A stretch of DNA of 64,000 bases from Rhodoplanes sp. Z2-YC6860 (GCF_001579845.1 NZ_CP007440.1:3928029-3992028); one strand, 5' to 3'. Shown: positions 8,319 to 17,622, counted from the first letter of the stretch. Numbers and translations: made by a program. Notes: generated by a model from the sequence alone, not told the origin.

Positions 8319-9806
8319 TCACTTCGTCTCGACGATGAAGTCGGTGGTGTTGCCGGTCTCGCCGCTGAGCTTGTTGTCGGAGACGATCAGCGAGGCGCCG
8401 GGCGTGATCAGGTCGGCGATCCGGTCCACGGCATCCTGCGGCATGGTGATGCGATCGAGCGCCGCGCGCGGGTCCTGCAGCGGCGCGTGGATGTACTCAA
8501 GGTTTCGCGGCTTCCTGTTGTCCGCGGCCTTGACGGGCTTGTAGCTGCTCGGGATCGACACCACGGTCCAGCGCAGAGCGTCGCCTCCAGCCTTGGGCCC
8601 CATGGCGGTGTAGACGTGCGTGCCGATCGGCTCGCCAGGGCGTTCGATCGTAACCGGTGTGCTGAACAGCGGCTCCATGTTCTGACGCACGTAGAGCCGC
8701 TGCTCCTTGAGACTGATGAACATCGACACGACGCCCTTGCGGCGGATCGGCTCTTTTGCGGCGACGGGCGGGACCACGGGCGGCGACATTGCGACGACAG
8801 GCGGCGCCTCCCTGGCCGGCAGCGCCGGAGCCGAGGGCTGAGGCGCTTCGATCTTCGCTCCAGCCATCGGCGCGGCCACGACGTCAGCCTTGGCCATCGC
8901 CTCGGCGGCGACAGCCGGCGCTCCCGGCATGGACAGTTCGTCCTGCTCTTCGGTTCGCTGCAGCTTGGTCGGCTGCTCGGATGCCATGGTGTTGCGGACC
9001 GGAGTGGGCGCCAGCGGCTTCACCATGTCGGGTGTGATGCCGCGGAGCGTCGGCGAGGCATCTGCCGTTTTCAAAAGCGCCGCGGGCCGTGTGACCACCG
9101 GCTCGCTATCGCGCACCGGCGGGGTCTTGGATTCTGAAACGAGCGCAGGCTTCAGGTCGAGCTTGGGAACGGCGTCAGGCTGCGGCGGAGGGGCGGGTAG
9201 GTCCTCACCCTTGGCCTTCGCGAAGATCAGTCGGTCATGCTCGATCGCGACCGGAGCGACCTCGTCGCGGGTAATGACCACGCGGGCGCCAAGCTTGGTG
9301 CTCTTCCAGAGCAACTGTGCGAAGTCGTTCGGCAGCCGGACGCAGCCATGTGATGCCGGATAACCGGGCAGGGGACCTTCATGCAGTGCCGAGCCTGACC
9401 AGGTGATGCGCTGCATGAATGGCATCGGCGCATAATAGAGGTTGGACACGTGATGGCGGCTCTTCTGCAGGATGCTGAAGATGCCCAGCGGCGTCGGGTG
9501 TTCGGCCGTGCCCGAGGAAATCTTGCTTTGCGCGACGGCGACGCCGTCGGCGAACAGCGTGGCGCGCTGCTTGTCCAGCGAGACGATGATATGAAGGAGC
9601 CCCTTCGGAACGGGCTGCGACTTGTCAGCGTCTGGCTTGGGCTTCCTATCAGCCTTGTTCTCTAACCGCCTTGCCGGTCCGACAGGCCGCTCACTAAAAA
9701 ACCCGAAAAGGCCGCCCGACGCGCCAGGCGCTGCGGCCGCGCTGGCGGTCCACACGCAGAGCAAGGCCACAACCGACACGCCTGCGACCGTCGCAGTGCG
9801 CTTCAT
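8319..9806 (-). CDS. L,D-transpeptidase (YkuD) with a second degenerate YkuD-like domain
   Basis: This is a 495-residue exported enzyme expected to cross-link peptidoglycan or attach proteins to it in the periplasm. A signal peptide (VVALLCVWTASAAAA) is followed by a YkuD domain at about residues 68-190. The catalytic motif YPASHGCVRL places the nucleophile at Cys155. A proline/alanine-rich linker leads to a C-terminal region (about 350-495) that aligns by eye with the first domain (ISLKEQRLYV against VSLDKQRATL) but has lost the His-Gly-Cys motif. ATG 9806 was chosen over TTG 9821 because GGGAGAA sits directly upstream of it. Confidence 0.92.
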   Translation of the reverse strand: MKRTATVAGVSVVALLCVWTASAAAAPGASGGLFGFFSERPVGPARRLENKADRKPKPDADKSQPVPKGLLHIIVSLDKQRATLFADGVAVAQSKISSGTAEHPTPLGIFSILQKSRHHVSNLYYAPMPFMQRITWSGSALHEGPLPGYPASHGCVRLPNDFAQLLWKSTKLGARVVITRDEVAPVAIEHDRLIFAKAKGEDLPAPPPQPDAVPKLDLKPALVSESKTPPVRDSEPVVTRPAALLKTADASPTLRGITPDMVKPLAPTPVRNTMASEQPTKLQRTEEQDELSMPGAPAVAAEAMAKADVVAAPMAGAKIEAPQPSAPALPAREAPPVVAMSPPVVPPVAAKEPIRRKGVVSMFISLKEQRLYVRQNMEPLFSTPVTIERPGEPIGTHVYTAMGPKAGGDALRWTVVSIPSSYKPVKAADNRKPRNLEYIHAPLQDPRAALDRITMPQDAVDRIADLITPGASLIVSDNKLSGETGNTTDFIVETK

Positions 9807-9929
9807 TGTCCGTTCTCCCAAGGAAAGACGCAGAATCGCACTGCATTAATGACAAGTTATCTCGCCTTTTAGAATGTTCCATAGCAGTTATTGTTAATTC
9901 CCAGGCTTTTGAAGCCCGGACAGAGCCTG

Positions 9930-10784
9930 TCAGGCTGTCTCTTCGACCAGATCCGGTGCGGTGAACTTGGCTTCGTTGGTGCCGCGCTCGGCCGCCGCCG
10001 ACCCAAACAGCAGACCTTCCTTCACCTTGGGCATGGTCTTGGCGACGTCGGTGATGACGAGCCCGTGCGTCGGGCAGACGGTCTTGACCTGGAGACGCTC
10101 CATCAAGAGATCGAGCCGCGCGCAGTAATTCCGCATGTCGGCCCACTTGGTCCACCACAGCGCCAGATCGGAGAACACCGCGGTGGTGTCCTGAAGGTCG
10201 AGCGAGGTCGCTTCCTCGGCAACCAGGCCGCAGTGATGGTCCTCGTGATAGTGGCTGTAGGCGAAGCCGTCGCCGGGGAACAGCACGCGCTCCCGGGTCT
10301 CGAAGCCCCACCACGTGGTGCGCATGTCGCGGACCACGGGCTCGACGGCGCGGAAGCTTCGCCCGCCGAGATCGATCTCGTCGTGCTCCTTCATCATCCG
10401 CATGCGGTGCTCATGCTGCGGGAAGGCGAGGTGGTAGTCGCTGACGTCGCCCACGAGAATGGCATCGGGAAACCGCGTCAGCACGCGGCCGAGGCCGCCG
10501 CAATGTGGTGTCTCCTGGTGGGTGACGAACAGATATTTCAGCGGCGGCCGGCCGGGCAGAAGCTTGTTGAGCTGGCCTTCGGTGATCGGGAAGTCCTTGG
10601 GATGGCCGGTCTCGACCAGCATCGAGGCGGTCTCGCCGACGATCAGGAACGAGGCGTTGCAGCCGTGATAGATCTTGCCCTGCTGGCGCTGCTCGAGGCA
10701 TTCGCCGAGCCAGAAGATGCCCGGTGCGACCTCGCGCGGCAGCGGGTTGGGACGGTTGAGCGTGCCCTGATGACGCATCGCCAT
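9930..10784 (-). CDS. Metallo-beta-lactamase-fold protein with partly altered metal ligands
   Basis: This is a protein of about 284 residues with the MBL fold. The usual HxHxDH or flavodiiron HxExDH signature reads THQETPHCGG near residue 90: the first His, the Glu and the last His remain, but the Asp is replaced by Pro. FPGDGF (bridging Asp) and CPTHG (last His) are present later. It most resembles the oxygen-binding diiron branch, so hydrolysis is not assured. GTG 10793 overlaps the upstream gene's stop (GTGA), but AGGAAAGG before ATG 10784 favours the ATG. It is downstream of, and coupled to, a second MBL-fold gene. Confidence 0.82.
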   Translation of the reverse strand: MAMRHQGTLNRPNPLPREVAPGIFWLGECLEQRQQGKIYHGCNASFLIVGETASMLVETGHPKDFPITEGQLNKLLPGRPPLKYLFVTHQETPHCGGLGRVLTRFPDAILVGDVSDYHLAFPQHEHRMRMMKEHDEIDLGGRSFRAVEPVVRDMRTTWWGFETRERVLFPGDGFAYSHYHEDHHCGLVAEEATSLDLQDTTAVFSDLALWWTKWADMRNYCARLDLLMERLQVKTVCPTHGLVITDVAKTMPKVKEGLLFGSAAAERGTNEAKFTAPDLVEETA

Positions 10785-10789
10785 GTCGA

Positions 10790-11674
10790 TCACCTTTCCT
10801 CGTCGCGGCTGACGTAGCGCGACGTCGCGACGGATTTGTCCAGCGACCTGAGCACGTCATCGAGCAGCTTGATGTGTTTCTCGACGGTCTTCTTGCCGCG
10901 CAGGATGCAGCCATAGCCCGGCGCCAGCGTCTCGATGTCGTGCTTGCTCAGGATCTTGTCGATGCCCTTCCTGAGCTTCGCGGTGTCGACACCCTCGAGC
11001 CACCAGTAGCGGGTGTTGAGCAGGAACGAGCGCACCTTGTCGAAGTCAGTTGGATCGTCGTCGCCGTCCTCGATGATCCACGGACCTTCCGGCTTGTCCC
11101 GCCAACTGTGCGTCCACATGTCCGAGGTAAGCAATGTCTTGGTCGCCTCGTCGTAGATCCAGCGCGTCGCGATCAGGCGGATCGGCGCCTGATAGACCAC
11201 GACGGGACGGCCGAGCGCGCCAATGGGGATCGTCTCCTCACGGCCGATGGTGGTGATGTTCAGTGTATCGAGCGTGTCCTTGCCGGAATCGGAACCGGCG
11301 CCGAAATCGAACCAGAACGCCGCGTCCGGGTTGCCGGTGAAGCATTCCTTGACGTTGAAGTAGAGCGTGAACGGGTCGATGTTCTGGATCGACATGAACT
11401 CGTTCAGCCGCAGCGGCAGGAGCGACAGCGGCAGCTTCCGGTCGATCAGCGACTCGATCTGGGCGCGGAGCTTGGGCTCATCGCCGCCGAAGCCTGTGTC
11501 GATCAGCCAGGCGGCGTCGGGCTGGCGCAGCACGTAGCAGTTCGTCACCGAGTAGCCGCGGGCGCTGGCCGGATAGGAACTGACCCGGCCGTCGAGCTTC
11601 ATGGGGTTTTGAAGGGCAAACAGCTTGTCTTTGAAAAGCTCGCGGATGTTGTCGTTCCTGGTGCGATCGAGCAC
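10790..11674 (-). CDS. Degenerate metallo-beta-lactamase-fold protein
   Basis: This is a 294-residue protein that shares the MBL layout with its downstream neighbour (opening strand ending AAWLIDTGFGG, later LLTSDMWTH and LAPGYG). Almost all metal ligands are gone: the signature region reads LRLNEFMSIQNID, and the final HG is YG. Only the bridging-type Asp in TSDMW is clear. It may be a non-catalytic or flavin/redox partner of the adjacent MBL-fold protein, which starts at its stop codon. The lone-subunit function is unknown. It lies about 150 bases downstream of the Tat-exported amidohydrolase on the same strand. Confidence 0.75.
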   Translation of the reverse strand: MLDRTRNDNIRELFKDKLFALQNPMKLDGRVSSYPASARGYSVTNCYVLRQPDAAWLIDTGFGGDEPKLRAQIESLIDRKLPLSLLPLRLNEFMSIQNIDPFTLYFNVKECFTGNPDAAFWFDFGAGSDSGKDTLDTLNITTIGREETIPIGALGRPVVVYQAPIRLIATRWIYDEATKTLLTSDMWTHSWRDKPEGPWIIEDGDDDPTDFDKVRSFLLNTRYWWLEGVDTAKLRKGIDKILSKHDIETLAPGYGCILRGKKTVEKHIKLLDDVLRSLDKSVATSRYVSRDEER

Positions 11675-11825
11675 GTCGGTTCCTTCCAGCGTTTCGCAGT
11701 CCCACCGGATTTTAGTTTGATTTTGGGGCGCTCCGGTCCGCCACTTCTATCAAGAGTCCTGGCCCCGCGCCACGCAGGGCCAGGCGCCAGTCGACGCATA
11801 CCGCGCTTGGGCTAGGGGCTGCGGG

Positions 11826-13337
11826 CTACCACCATTTGGCGCGCTTGCGCAGCGCCGCGTTGGCGTCATTGGCCTCCTGCACGATGCGGTCGGCGTTGAG
11901 GTGGGTCAGTTTGCCGCCTTTCTTGAGGATGCGGCCGTCGACCATCACCGTGTCGACATTGCCGGGCTGGGCCGCGGTCACCATCATCACGGCCGGATGG
12001 CCGAACACGCCGAGGTTCGGCACCCTGGTGTTGACCATGATCAGGTCGGCGCGCTTGCCGGGCTTCAGCGATCCGACCTTGTCATCGATGCCCATCGAGC
12101 GCGCGCCCTCGATGGTGGCAAGCTCGAGCACCCGGCGCGCCGAGATCTTGAACTCGTTCTCGGCCCGGCCGTTCTCGATGCCCTGCGCGGTCTTCATGAT
12201 GGCGAACATGTCGGCGTTGCCGACCAGCTCGACGGTGTCGACCGAGAGCCCAACCGGGATATCGGCGTCGATAAAGGCGGAGATCGGAGCCAGGCCGAAC
12301 CCGATGCGAAGCTCGGACGTCGGCGAGACGCTGATGGTCGCACCCGCTGCCTTCATGGCGCTGATCTCGTCGGGCGTCGCATAAACCGCGTGGATGACCT
12401 GCACGTTCTTCAGCATGCCGGCCTTGTCGAGGCCCGCGATCTGTCCGACGGCGGTTTTCGAGCCGCTGGAATGCACCGACACCGGCAGCCCGAGCCGCTG
12501 CGCGGCCTCGAACTCCGCGCGCCAGACCGCCTCTGGCACCGCATTGGCCGGCTGGTTTCCGCCTTGGCCGCGCCACGCCATGCCAAGCGTGAGCAGCTGG
12601 CCGTTGGAGTACTGAGTCCAGTCGTCCTTGAGTTTCTCAAGATCGGCAAGGTCGATGGTCTGCTTGAGATCATGGCCTTGCATCGGCCCGTAGGAAAAGC
12701 GACCGCGGATGCCGGCCTCCTTGAGGGCGCGCAGGTCGGCGCGGGCGAAATCTGGATTGCGGATGTTGTGCGCCCAGTTGTGAACGGAGGTGATGCCGGA
12801 GCTGATCGCCTCAAGAGCCGCAAGCCGCGTGCCTTGATAGATGTCGTCGGGCGTGAACTGCGCGCCAAGCTGCGCCGTGGTGCGGAAATAGCCGTAGTCG
12901 GGTTTCTCGCCGGACATGCCGCGCAGCAGCGAATTCCACATGTGCCAGTGGGTCTCGACGAAACCCGGCAACACGATCATGCCGCGGCCGTCGATGACGG
13001 TGGCGCCGCCGGCGGTATTGACCTTCTCGTCGACCGCGACGATTTCGCCGTTGCGGACTTGGACATGGCCATCGGGAATGTCGCCGATGCCCTTTTCCAT
13101 CGACATCACGTAGGCGTTGCGGATGATGTAGTTGCCGCGCGGCGGCAGACTGGGGCCCTCGAGAGGCGGCACCGCGTTTGCCGCTGCGATGTTCCTTTTG
13201 GGCTGAGGCCTCCTTGGCGCCGTGTTTCTCTCTTGGGCGTTGGCTGCACCCAGCGCGAGCCCTGTCACGCCGAATGCTGTCGCACCTGCGAGCAGGCGGC
13301 GCCTGGTCCAACTCCCACGGTCGTCGAAATCCGTCAT
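11826..13337 (-). CDS. Tat-exported amidohydrolase (TRZ/ATZ-type)
   Basis: This is a 503-residue metal-dependent hydrolase. The N-terminus carries the twin-arginine motif SWTRRRLLAGATAFG and an AlaAsnAla cleavage region, so a periplasmic location is expected. The catalytic barrel shows the HxH metal motif ETHWHMW, further histidines in SVHSSG and VIHAVYA, and the aspartate in LSVDTVEL. The C-terminus returns to the family's small beta domain (KPGKRADLIMVN). The usual reaction is deamination or dechlorination of a ring, or amide hydrolysis; the substrate is unknown. It may head an operon with the two MBL-fold genes. Confidence 0.9.
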   Translation of the reverse strand: MTDFDDRGSWTRRRLLAGATAFGVTGLALGAANAQERNTAPRRPQPKRNIAAANAVPPLEGPSLPPRGNYIIRNAYVMSMEKGIGDIPDGHVQVRNGEIVAVDEKVNTAGGATVIDGRGMIVLPGFVETHWHMWNSLLRGMSGEKPDYGYFRTTAQLGAQFTPDDIYQGTRLAALEAISSGITSVHNWAHNIRNPDFARADLRALKEAGIRGRFSYGPMQGHDLKQTIDLADLEKLKDDWTQYSNGQLLTLGMAWRGQGGNQPANAVPEAVWRAEFEAAQRLGLPVSVHSSGSKTAVGQIAGLDKAGMLKNVQVIHAVYATPDEISAMKAAGATISVSPTSELRIGFGLAPISAFIDADIPVGLSVDTVELVGNADMFAIMKTAQGIENGRAENEFKISARRVLELATIEGARSMGIDDKVGSLKPGKRADLIMVNTRVPNLGVFGHPAVMMVTAAQPGNVDTVMVDGRILKKGGKLTHLNADRIVQEANDANAALRKRAKWW

Positions 13338-13500
13338 GACTTTTTCCCCGGCGAAATCGGTATCGAATTGGTTTGGGCGGCTCTTTTGGCATCGGCCGTT
13401 CGGGGGCAGAGGCTATTTGAGCGCGCCGTAAGGTCAATGGATGGGCACGAATTCTCCCGGACTGTGACTTGGGATCGAGTTGTTGTCGGGAACGGCCGCG

Positions 13501-13519
13501 GTGACCGATTGTTGGTCAC
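13501..13519. promoter_or_regulatory. Inverted repeat GTGACC-N7-GGTCAC before DUF1772-like gene
   Basis: Two perfect 6-base arms flank a 7-base spacer, and the repeat ends two bases before the ATG of the membrane protein. It could be an operator half-site pair or a small hairpin covering the start region. No Shine-Dalgarno is visible between it and the ATG. Confidence 0.3.
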
Positions 13520-13521
13520 AC

Positions 13522-13968
13522 ATGCTGTTGAAGACCATCGCATTTCTGGCCGTCATTCTGAGCGCGCTGGCGCTCATCCCCTACGGCGCGCATCTGTTCT
13601 CGCTGCCCAACAAGATCGGTATGACGCGGGAGCAATATTTTGTCGCGCAGTCGATCTATCGTGGCTGGGCGCTGCTGTCGTTCATTCTGATCCCGGCGAT
13701 GCTGGTCAACGTTGTGCTGGCCGTGATGCTGTGGGGCAGGGCAGGCTTTGGGTTCGCGGTCGCAGGCTGCATCTGCATGGCGGCAACTCTCGCGGTGTTT
13801 TTCGCCTTCACCTATCCGGTCAATGTCGTGACGCAGAACTGGACCGTGGCGCAACCCGATTGGGAAATGCTGCGTCGAAACTGGGAATACTCCCACGCGG
13901 CGAACGCCGTGCTGGCCTTTGCTGCGTTCTGTCTGATCGTGCTCGCGTCGCTTGCGCCGCGGCGCTAA
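13522..13968 (+). CDS. DUF1772-like four-helix membrane protein
   Basis: This is a protein of about 148 residues with four hydrophobic helices, near residues 4-22, 46-70, 75-97 and 124-145. It contains FSLPNKIG after helix 1 and NWEYSHAANAVLAF before the last helix, a pattern seen in DUF1772-type proteins. The function is unknown. A TTG 42 bases upstream would extend it, but the hydrophobic start at MLLKTIAFLAVILSA argues for this ATG. A short inverted repeat lies immediately upstream. Its last four bases overlap the convergent DUF3175-like gene. Confidence 0.7.
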   Translation: MLLKTIAFLAVILSALALIPYGAHLFSLPNKIGMTREQYFVAQSIYRGWALLSFILIPAMLVNVVLAVMLWGRAGFGFAVAGCICMAATLAVFFAFTYPVNVVTQNWTVAQPDWEMLRRNWEYSHAANAVLAFAAFCLIVLASLAPRR

Positions 13969-14294
13969 TCGCGGCCGAAGGCGTGGCGCAGTTCATCCTT
14001 GGCGCGCTGCAAGACCTTCTTTCGCGACGCAGGAAGGTTCTTGCCGGCACGATTGATGTAGAACGTCAGCATCGACAGCGCCGAGCGATACGGATTGGCC
14101 TTGCGACGCGAGCTATGTTCCGCCGAACGCTTCAGCGAGCGGGCAATGGCCTTGGGATCCTTCTTCTCGAACACGCCTTTCTGCAGGTCGAGCGCGTCGC
14201 TCTCGCGGGTCACCCGCGCCGACCAGCGCCGGCCGCCGCGTTTGGTTGTGGAGCGCCGTGCGCTTGACGTCCGGGACTTGCGTTTTTTGGCCAT
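13965..14294 (-). CDS. DUF3175-like small basic protein
   Basis: This is a 109-residue, very Lys/Arg-rich protein. The family-like core runs through WSARVTRESDALDLQKGVF, RSAEHSSRRK and PYRSALSMLTFYINRAGKN and ends in LQRAKDELRHAFGRD. It is found in many Hyphomicrobiales, and its role is unknown; the charge suggests nucleic-acid contact, which is inference. The open frame continues upstream, but the ATG used here has an ideal GGAGCAAGG Shine-Dalgarno, and the residues upstream look non-coding. It is convergent with the DUF1772-like gene with a four-base overlap. Confidence 0.8.
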   Translation of the reverse strand: MAKKRKSRTSSARRSTTKRGGRRWSARVTRESDALDLQKGVFEKKDPKAIARSLKRSAEHSSRRKANPYRSALSMLTFYINRAGKNLPASRKKVLQRAKDELRHAFGRD

Positions 14295-14446
14295 GGCCTT
14301 GCTCCGAAACGGTTCGCAGGGACAATCGCAAGTGCGTGGCTTCGTTCCCGGGGACGGTTTGGCGCGTTGACAACCGCGCCAAAGGCAGCGCGATATGACG
14401 GCTCGCCGCATCACGGCCAGGATGTTGCGGCCGCAGGGAGGTGTGC

Positions 14447-15436
14447 ATGGTCGGGAAATCACGGGCAGCCTTGGTCGCCGCGGTTGTCGTGCTTTCGATG
14501 GGTTGCGTTCTGTCTGCACAGGCGCAAGCTCCGACCCAGGGCTATCCAAACCGGCTGATCCGCATCCTCCAAGGCTTCCCGCCGGGCGGCAATGTGGACA
14601 TCATCGCCCGTATCCTGGGCGCCGAGATGGAGAAAACCCTCGGCCAGTCGATCGTCGTCGAGGCGAAACCGGGACTCGCCGGTGCGCTTGCGGCTGAAAC
14701 CGTCGCCCGCTCCGACCCCGACGGCTACACGCTGCTTGTGTTGCCGAGCGCACACCCGGCCTATGGCGCGCTCGCCAAGAACGTGAAGTTCAAAGTCGTC
14801 GACGACTTCACCTGGATATCGGTCGCGAGCTTCTATCCGTTCATGATCGCCGTGAAAGCGGACTCGCGTTTCAAGACCATCAAGCAACTCCTCGACGAGG
14901 CGAAGGCCAGGCCGGGCGAATTGAAATACGGTTCGGCCGGCGTCGGCTCGATCCTGCACACCACGGTCGAACTCCTCGGCAACCAGACCAAGACCAAGTT
15001 CCTGCACGTGCCCTATCGGGGGGAGGCGCCGGCGATCACCGGCGTGCTCACCGGGGATGTCGACTTCATCGCGGCCACCACCGGTCCGATCAGCTCGCGC
15101 ATCAAGTCCGGCGAATTCCGCGCGCTCGCGGTCACCGGCAAGACGCGCTGGCCGGATTTCCCCGATGTGCCGACGGTCGACGAAACGGTGGCGCCGGGCT
15201 TCGAGGTGATTTCCTGGACCGGCGTGGCCGGTCCGGCCAACATGCCGAAGCCGATCGTCGACCGGCTCAATGGCGAAGTGAGGAAGGCGCTCGCGGTGCC
15301 TGACGTGAAGCAGAAGCTTCAGGCCATGGGTGGCGATCCGCGCGGCACGACGCCTGACGAGATGAAGGATCTGGTCTCGCGCCAATACGAGACCTGGAAG
15401 AAGCTCGCAGCCGAGGCCAACATCTCGATCAACTAG
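14447..15436 (+). CDS. Tripartite tricarboxylate transporter (Bug/TctC) binding protein
   Basis: This is a periplasmic solute-binding protein of about 329 residues. A signal peptide ending in LSAQAQA is followed by the family opening YPNRLIRILQGFPPGGNVD. The LKYGSAGVGS and HVPYRGEAPAIT loops that contact the ligand carboxylate are present. AGGGAGG lies five bases before ATG 14447, which favours it over GTG 14441. No TctA or TctB membrane genes are adjacent, so it must use a permease encoded elsewhere or act as a sensor, as proposed for many orphan Bug proteins. Confidence 0.93.
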   Translation: MVGKSRAALVAAVVVLSMGCVLSAQAQAPTQGYPNRLIRILQGFPPGGNVDIIARILGAEMEKTLGQSIVVEAKPGLAGALAAETVARSDPDGYTLLVLPSAHPAYGALAKNVKFKVVDDFTWISVASFYPFMIAVKADSRFKTIKQLLDEAKARPGELKYGSAGVGSILHTTVELLGNQTKTKFLHVPYRGEAPAITGVLTGDVDFIAATTGPISSRIKSGEFRALAVTGKTRWPDFPDVPTVDETVAPGFEVISWTGVAGPANMPKPIVDRLNGEVRKALAVPDVKQKLQAMGGDPRGTTPDEMKDLVSRQYETWKKLAAEANISIN

Positions 15437-16167
15437 GGCGGCGAGGCGGGGGGAGGGGGCTGGGGCGCGTCCACCCTGAGTCGTGGTTATGGATTCCGGA
15501 TCGCCGCTACGCGCCGTCCGGAATGACGGCGGTGGATACGGCTCACACCGCGTCTTCTTCGATTCACATTTCAAACAGCCCGCGCTTTTCAGCGCATCAT
15601 TCAGCAGCAGCATTTCAGCAGCATTGGTACAGGCGTGATTCATCGGCCCCTTCAGATCAGGCGCGGGGCCAGCGCCTCTCTCTTTTTCCTTCCCCTCACA
15701 GAGTGAGGGAGCGGAGCGCCGAGACGGCGCAGATATCTGGGCGCTTTGCGAAGGCGCCCGCGGACCTTTGCGATCAGGTCCGCTCGCCTCCCGGCGCTCC
15801 ACTGTGGCGATTTATTACGAGGCCACCGTTCGAGTTTCGATCGGACCGGCTGGGCTTTCACCCACCATGCTCCAGGGGCATTTGCGCCCGCTTTCACCCG
15901 ATCGCGCCCTGCCACTGAAGGCGGCCCCCTCATCGGGGACGGACAATGACCTCGCACCCTGGGACGTGGTCACGAACCACGCCTGCAGGCGCCACACCCC
16001 GCTCCGCCAAATAGACGTCTCTAGATGACGCCCTCAGCGAACGAGGCAAATTCGCGTCTACATCTGAATCGCGAAAATGCAAAATCGGAAAAAGCATCCA
16101 CGCCGATGTTGGGCTTCTTGCATCAGTGCCAACCGGTTATGGCGCGAACGTTTCTGCCGATCGTATC
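15437..16167. repeat. Gene-free 730-base region with repeat-like palindromes
   Basis: No convincing gene lies between the convergent Bug and sugar-dehydrogenase genes. I see a palindromic segment near 15490-15525 (ATTCCGGA ... TCCGGAAT arms) of the kind dispersed in Bradyrhizobium-type genomes. A perfect 7-base hairpin, CCCTCAC-aga-GTGAGGG, lies at 15693-15709. The 15770-15950 stretch resembles intergenic sequence I associate with that group, but this is memory-based. Open frames here have low-complexity, non-protein-like translations. Confidence 0.4.
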
Positions 16168-17622
16168 CTACTGCCGCGAGCCAGTGGTTGGCGGCGGCGA
16201 TGCGGGCGTTGCGTTGCCGGGCTTGGCTCCGGTGTAGGCGACGCGCCAGATCGTGCCGCCGGTGTCGTCGGCGACCAGCAGAGCGCCATCCTTGGCGACA
16301 GCGAGCGCCGCCGGCCGGCCCCAGACTTCGGCGCGGTGCAGGCCCGAGACCCAGAAGCCGGTCATGAAGTTCTGATAGAAGCCCTGCGGTTTGCCATCCT
16401 TGAACGGCACGCGCACGACCTTATAACCGGTCGGCTCGGAGCGGTTCCACGAGCCTTTCAGTGCGACGAAGGCGTCGCCCTTGTACTCACTCGGGAACTG
16501 CGAGCCGGTGTAGAACACGATGTCCAGCGCGGATGAATGCGCCTGGAACAACACATCGGGCGTGACGGCCGCTTTGACCTTGTCAGGCCGAAGCTGCGCA
16601 AAACCCGGTTGCGGATGGTGGCCGATATAAGAATAGGGCCAGCCGTAGAACGCACCTTGCTTCACGTGGATCATGTAGTCGGGGGCGAGATTGTCGCCGA
16701 GGCCATCGCGCTCCTGGACCACGGCATAGAGTTCGCCGGTGTCGGGCTGGAAGGCGAGGGCAGTCGGATTGCGCGTGCCTGACGCGTAAGTGGTCTGGTT
16801 GCCGCCGTCGGCATCGAAGCGCTGGATCGAGGCCTTCACCGCCGGCTCGACGCCGATATTGCCGGACGAGCCGACGCCGACGAACAGACCGCCGGTCTTC
16901 GGATCGATGGCAAGGTGACGGTTGGCATGACCCATGACGATGCCGAACACGCCCTTCTTGGTCAGCATCTTTTCTCCGACCAGGGCCGGCGTGGGCTTGC
17001 GCTGATCGAGCGGCACGTCGGCGGCCTTGGTGTCGCCGCCGCCTGCGCCGGGGCGCAGCGCACCGAGCCGATGCGGCACCTCCCAGATGCCGTCCTGATC
17101 GGCGACCAGGATCTTGCCGTCGCGCCAGGCGAGGCCGTACGGGCCGTTCAGGCCTTCGATGTGGCGGTCGATCCAATCGGCTTTGCCGTCGCCATCGTCG
17201 TCGCGCAGCAGCGTGACGTAGCCAACCTTCTGTTCGGCGACGAGCACATCGCCATTCGGCAGCACCAGCAGGCGGCGCGGATGCTCGAGCCCGGTGACGA
17301 AAGGCGTTGCGGTGAAACCCTCCGGCACGTTCGGCGCCTGACCGGTGAAAGGCACGGTCATCGAGCGGCTCGCCGCGATCGGTCCGGTCTTTGGTGGTGG
17401 CAGGTCGTCGGCCTTGATCGTGATGCGCCGGCCGATCTCCTGATCGGGCAGCGCGGCCGGACTGTCGGGCGCGGCTTGAGGCTTCGGCGAAGCCGCAGGC
17501 GCGCTCTGCGCCCGGGCCGTCGAGGCAAGGGGAATGGACAGGGCGGCGATGCCAAGCGCCAAACCTGTCGCCCTTAACAAGCCTGCCGCGGTCAACATGA
17601 GATGAATTCTAAGATGTCGCAT
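16168..17622 (-). CDS. Exported PQQ-dependent sugar (L-sorbosone-type) dehydrogenase
   Basis: This is a beta-propeller protein of about 484 residues with a signal peptide ending near STARAQS. The propeller region begins with GFTATPFVTGLEHPRRLLVLPNG in outline and contains the family segments DRHIEGLNGPYGLAW, FVGVGSSGNIG, ASGTRNPTALAF and the late GSWNRSEPTGYKV. It should oxidise an aldose or sorbosone in the periplasm using PQQ; the substrate is uncertain. ATG 17622 was chosen over ATG 17634 because GGAGAG lies five bases upstream. No PQQ synthesis genes are in the window. Confidence 0.88.
   Translation of the reverse strand: MRHLRIHLMLTAAGLLRATGLALGIAALSIPLASTARAQSAPAASPKPQAAPDSPAALPDQEIGRRITIKADDLPPPKTGPIAASRSMTVPFTGQAPNVPEGFTATPFVTGLEHPRRLLVLPNGDVLVAEQKVGYVTLLRDDDGDGKADWIDRHIEGLNGPYGLAWRDGKILVADQDGIWEVPHRLGALRPGAGGGDTKAADVPLDQRKPTPALVGEKMLTKKGVFGIVMGHANRHLAIDPKTGGLFVGVGSSGNIGVEPAVKASIQRFDADGGNQTTYASGTRNPTALAFQPDTGELYAVVQERDGLGDNLAPDYMIHVKQGAFYGWPYSYIGHHPQPGFAQLRPDKVKAAVTPDVLFQAHSSALDIVFYTGSQFPSEYKGDAFVALKGSWNRSEPTGYKVVRVPFKDGKPQGFYQNFMTGFWVSGLHRAEVWGRPAALAVAKDGALLVADDTGGTIWRVAYTGAKPGNATPASPPPTTGSRQ

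Noticed and set aside
15523-15918. 131-residue frame in the long intergenic region
   Set aside because: Low-complexity translation, no ribosome site, and it spans palindromic repeat-like DNA.
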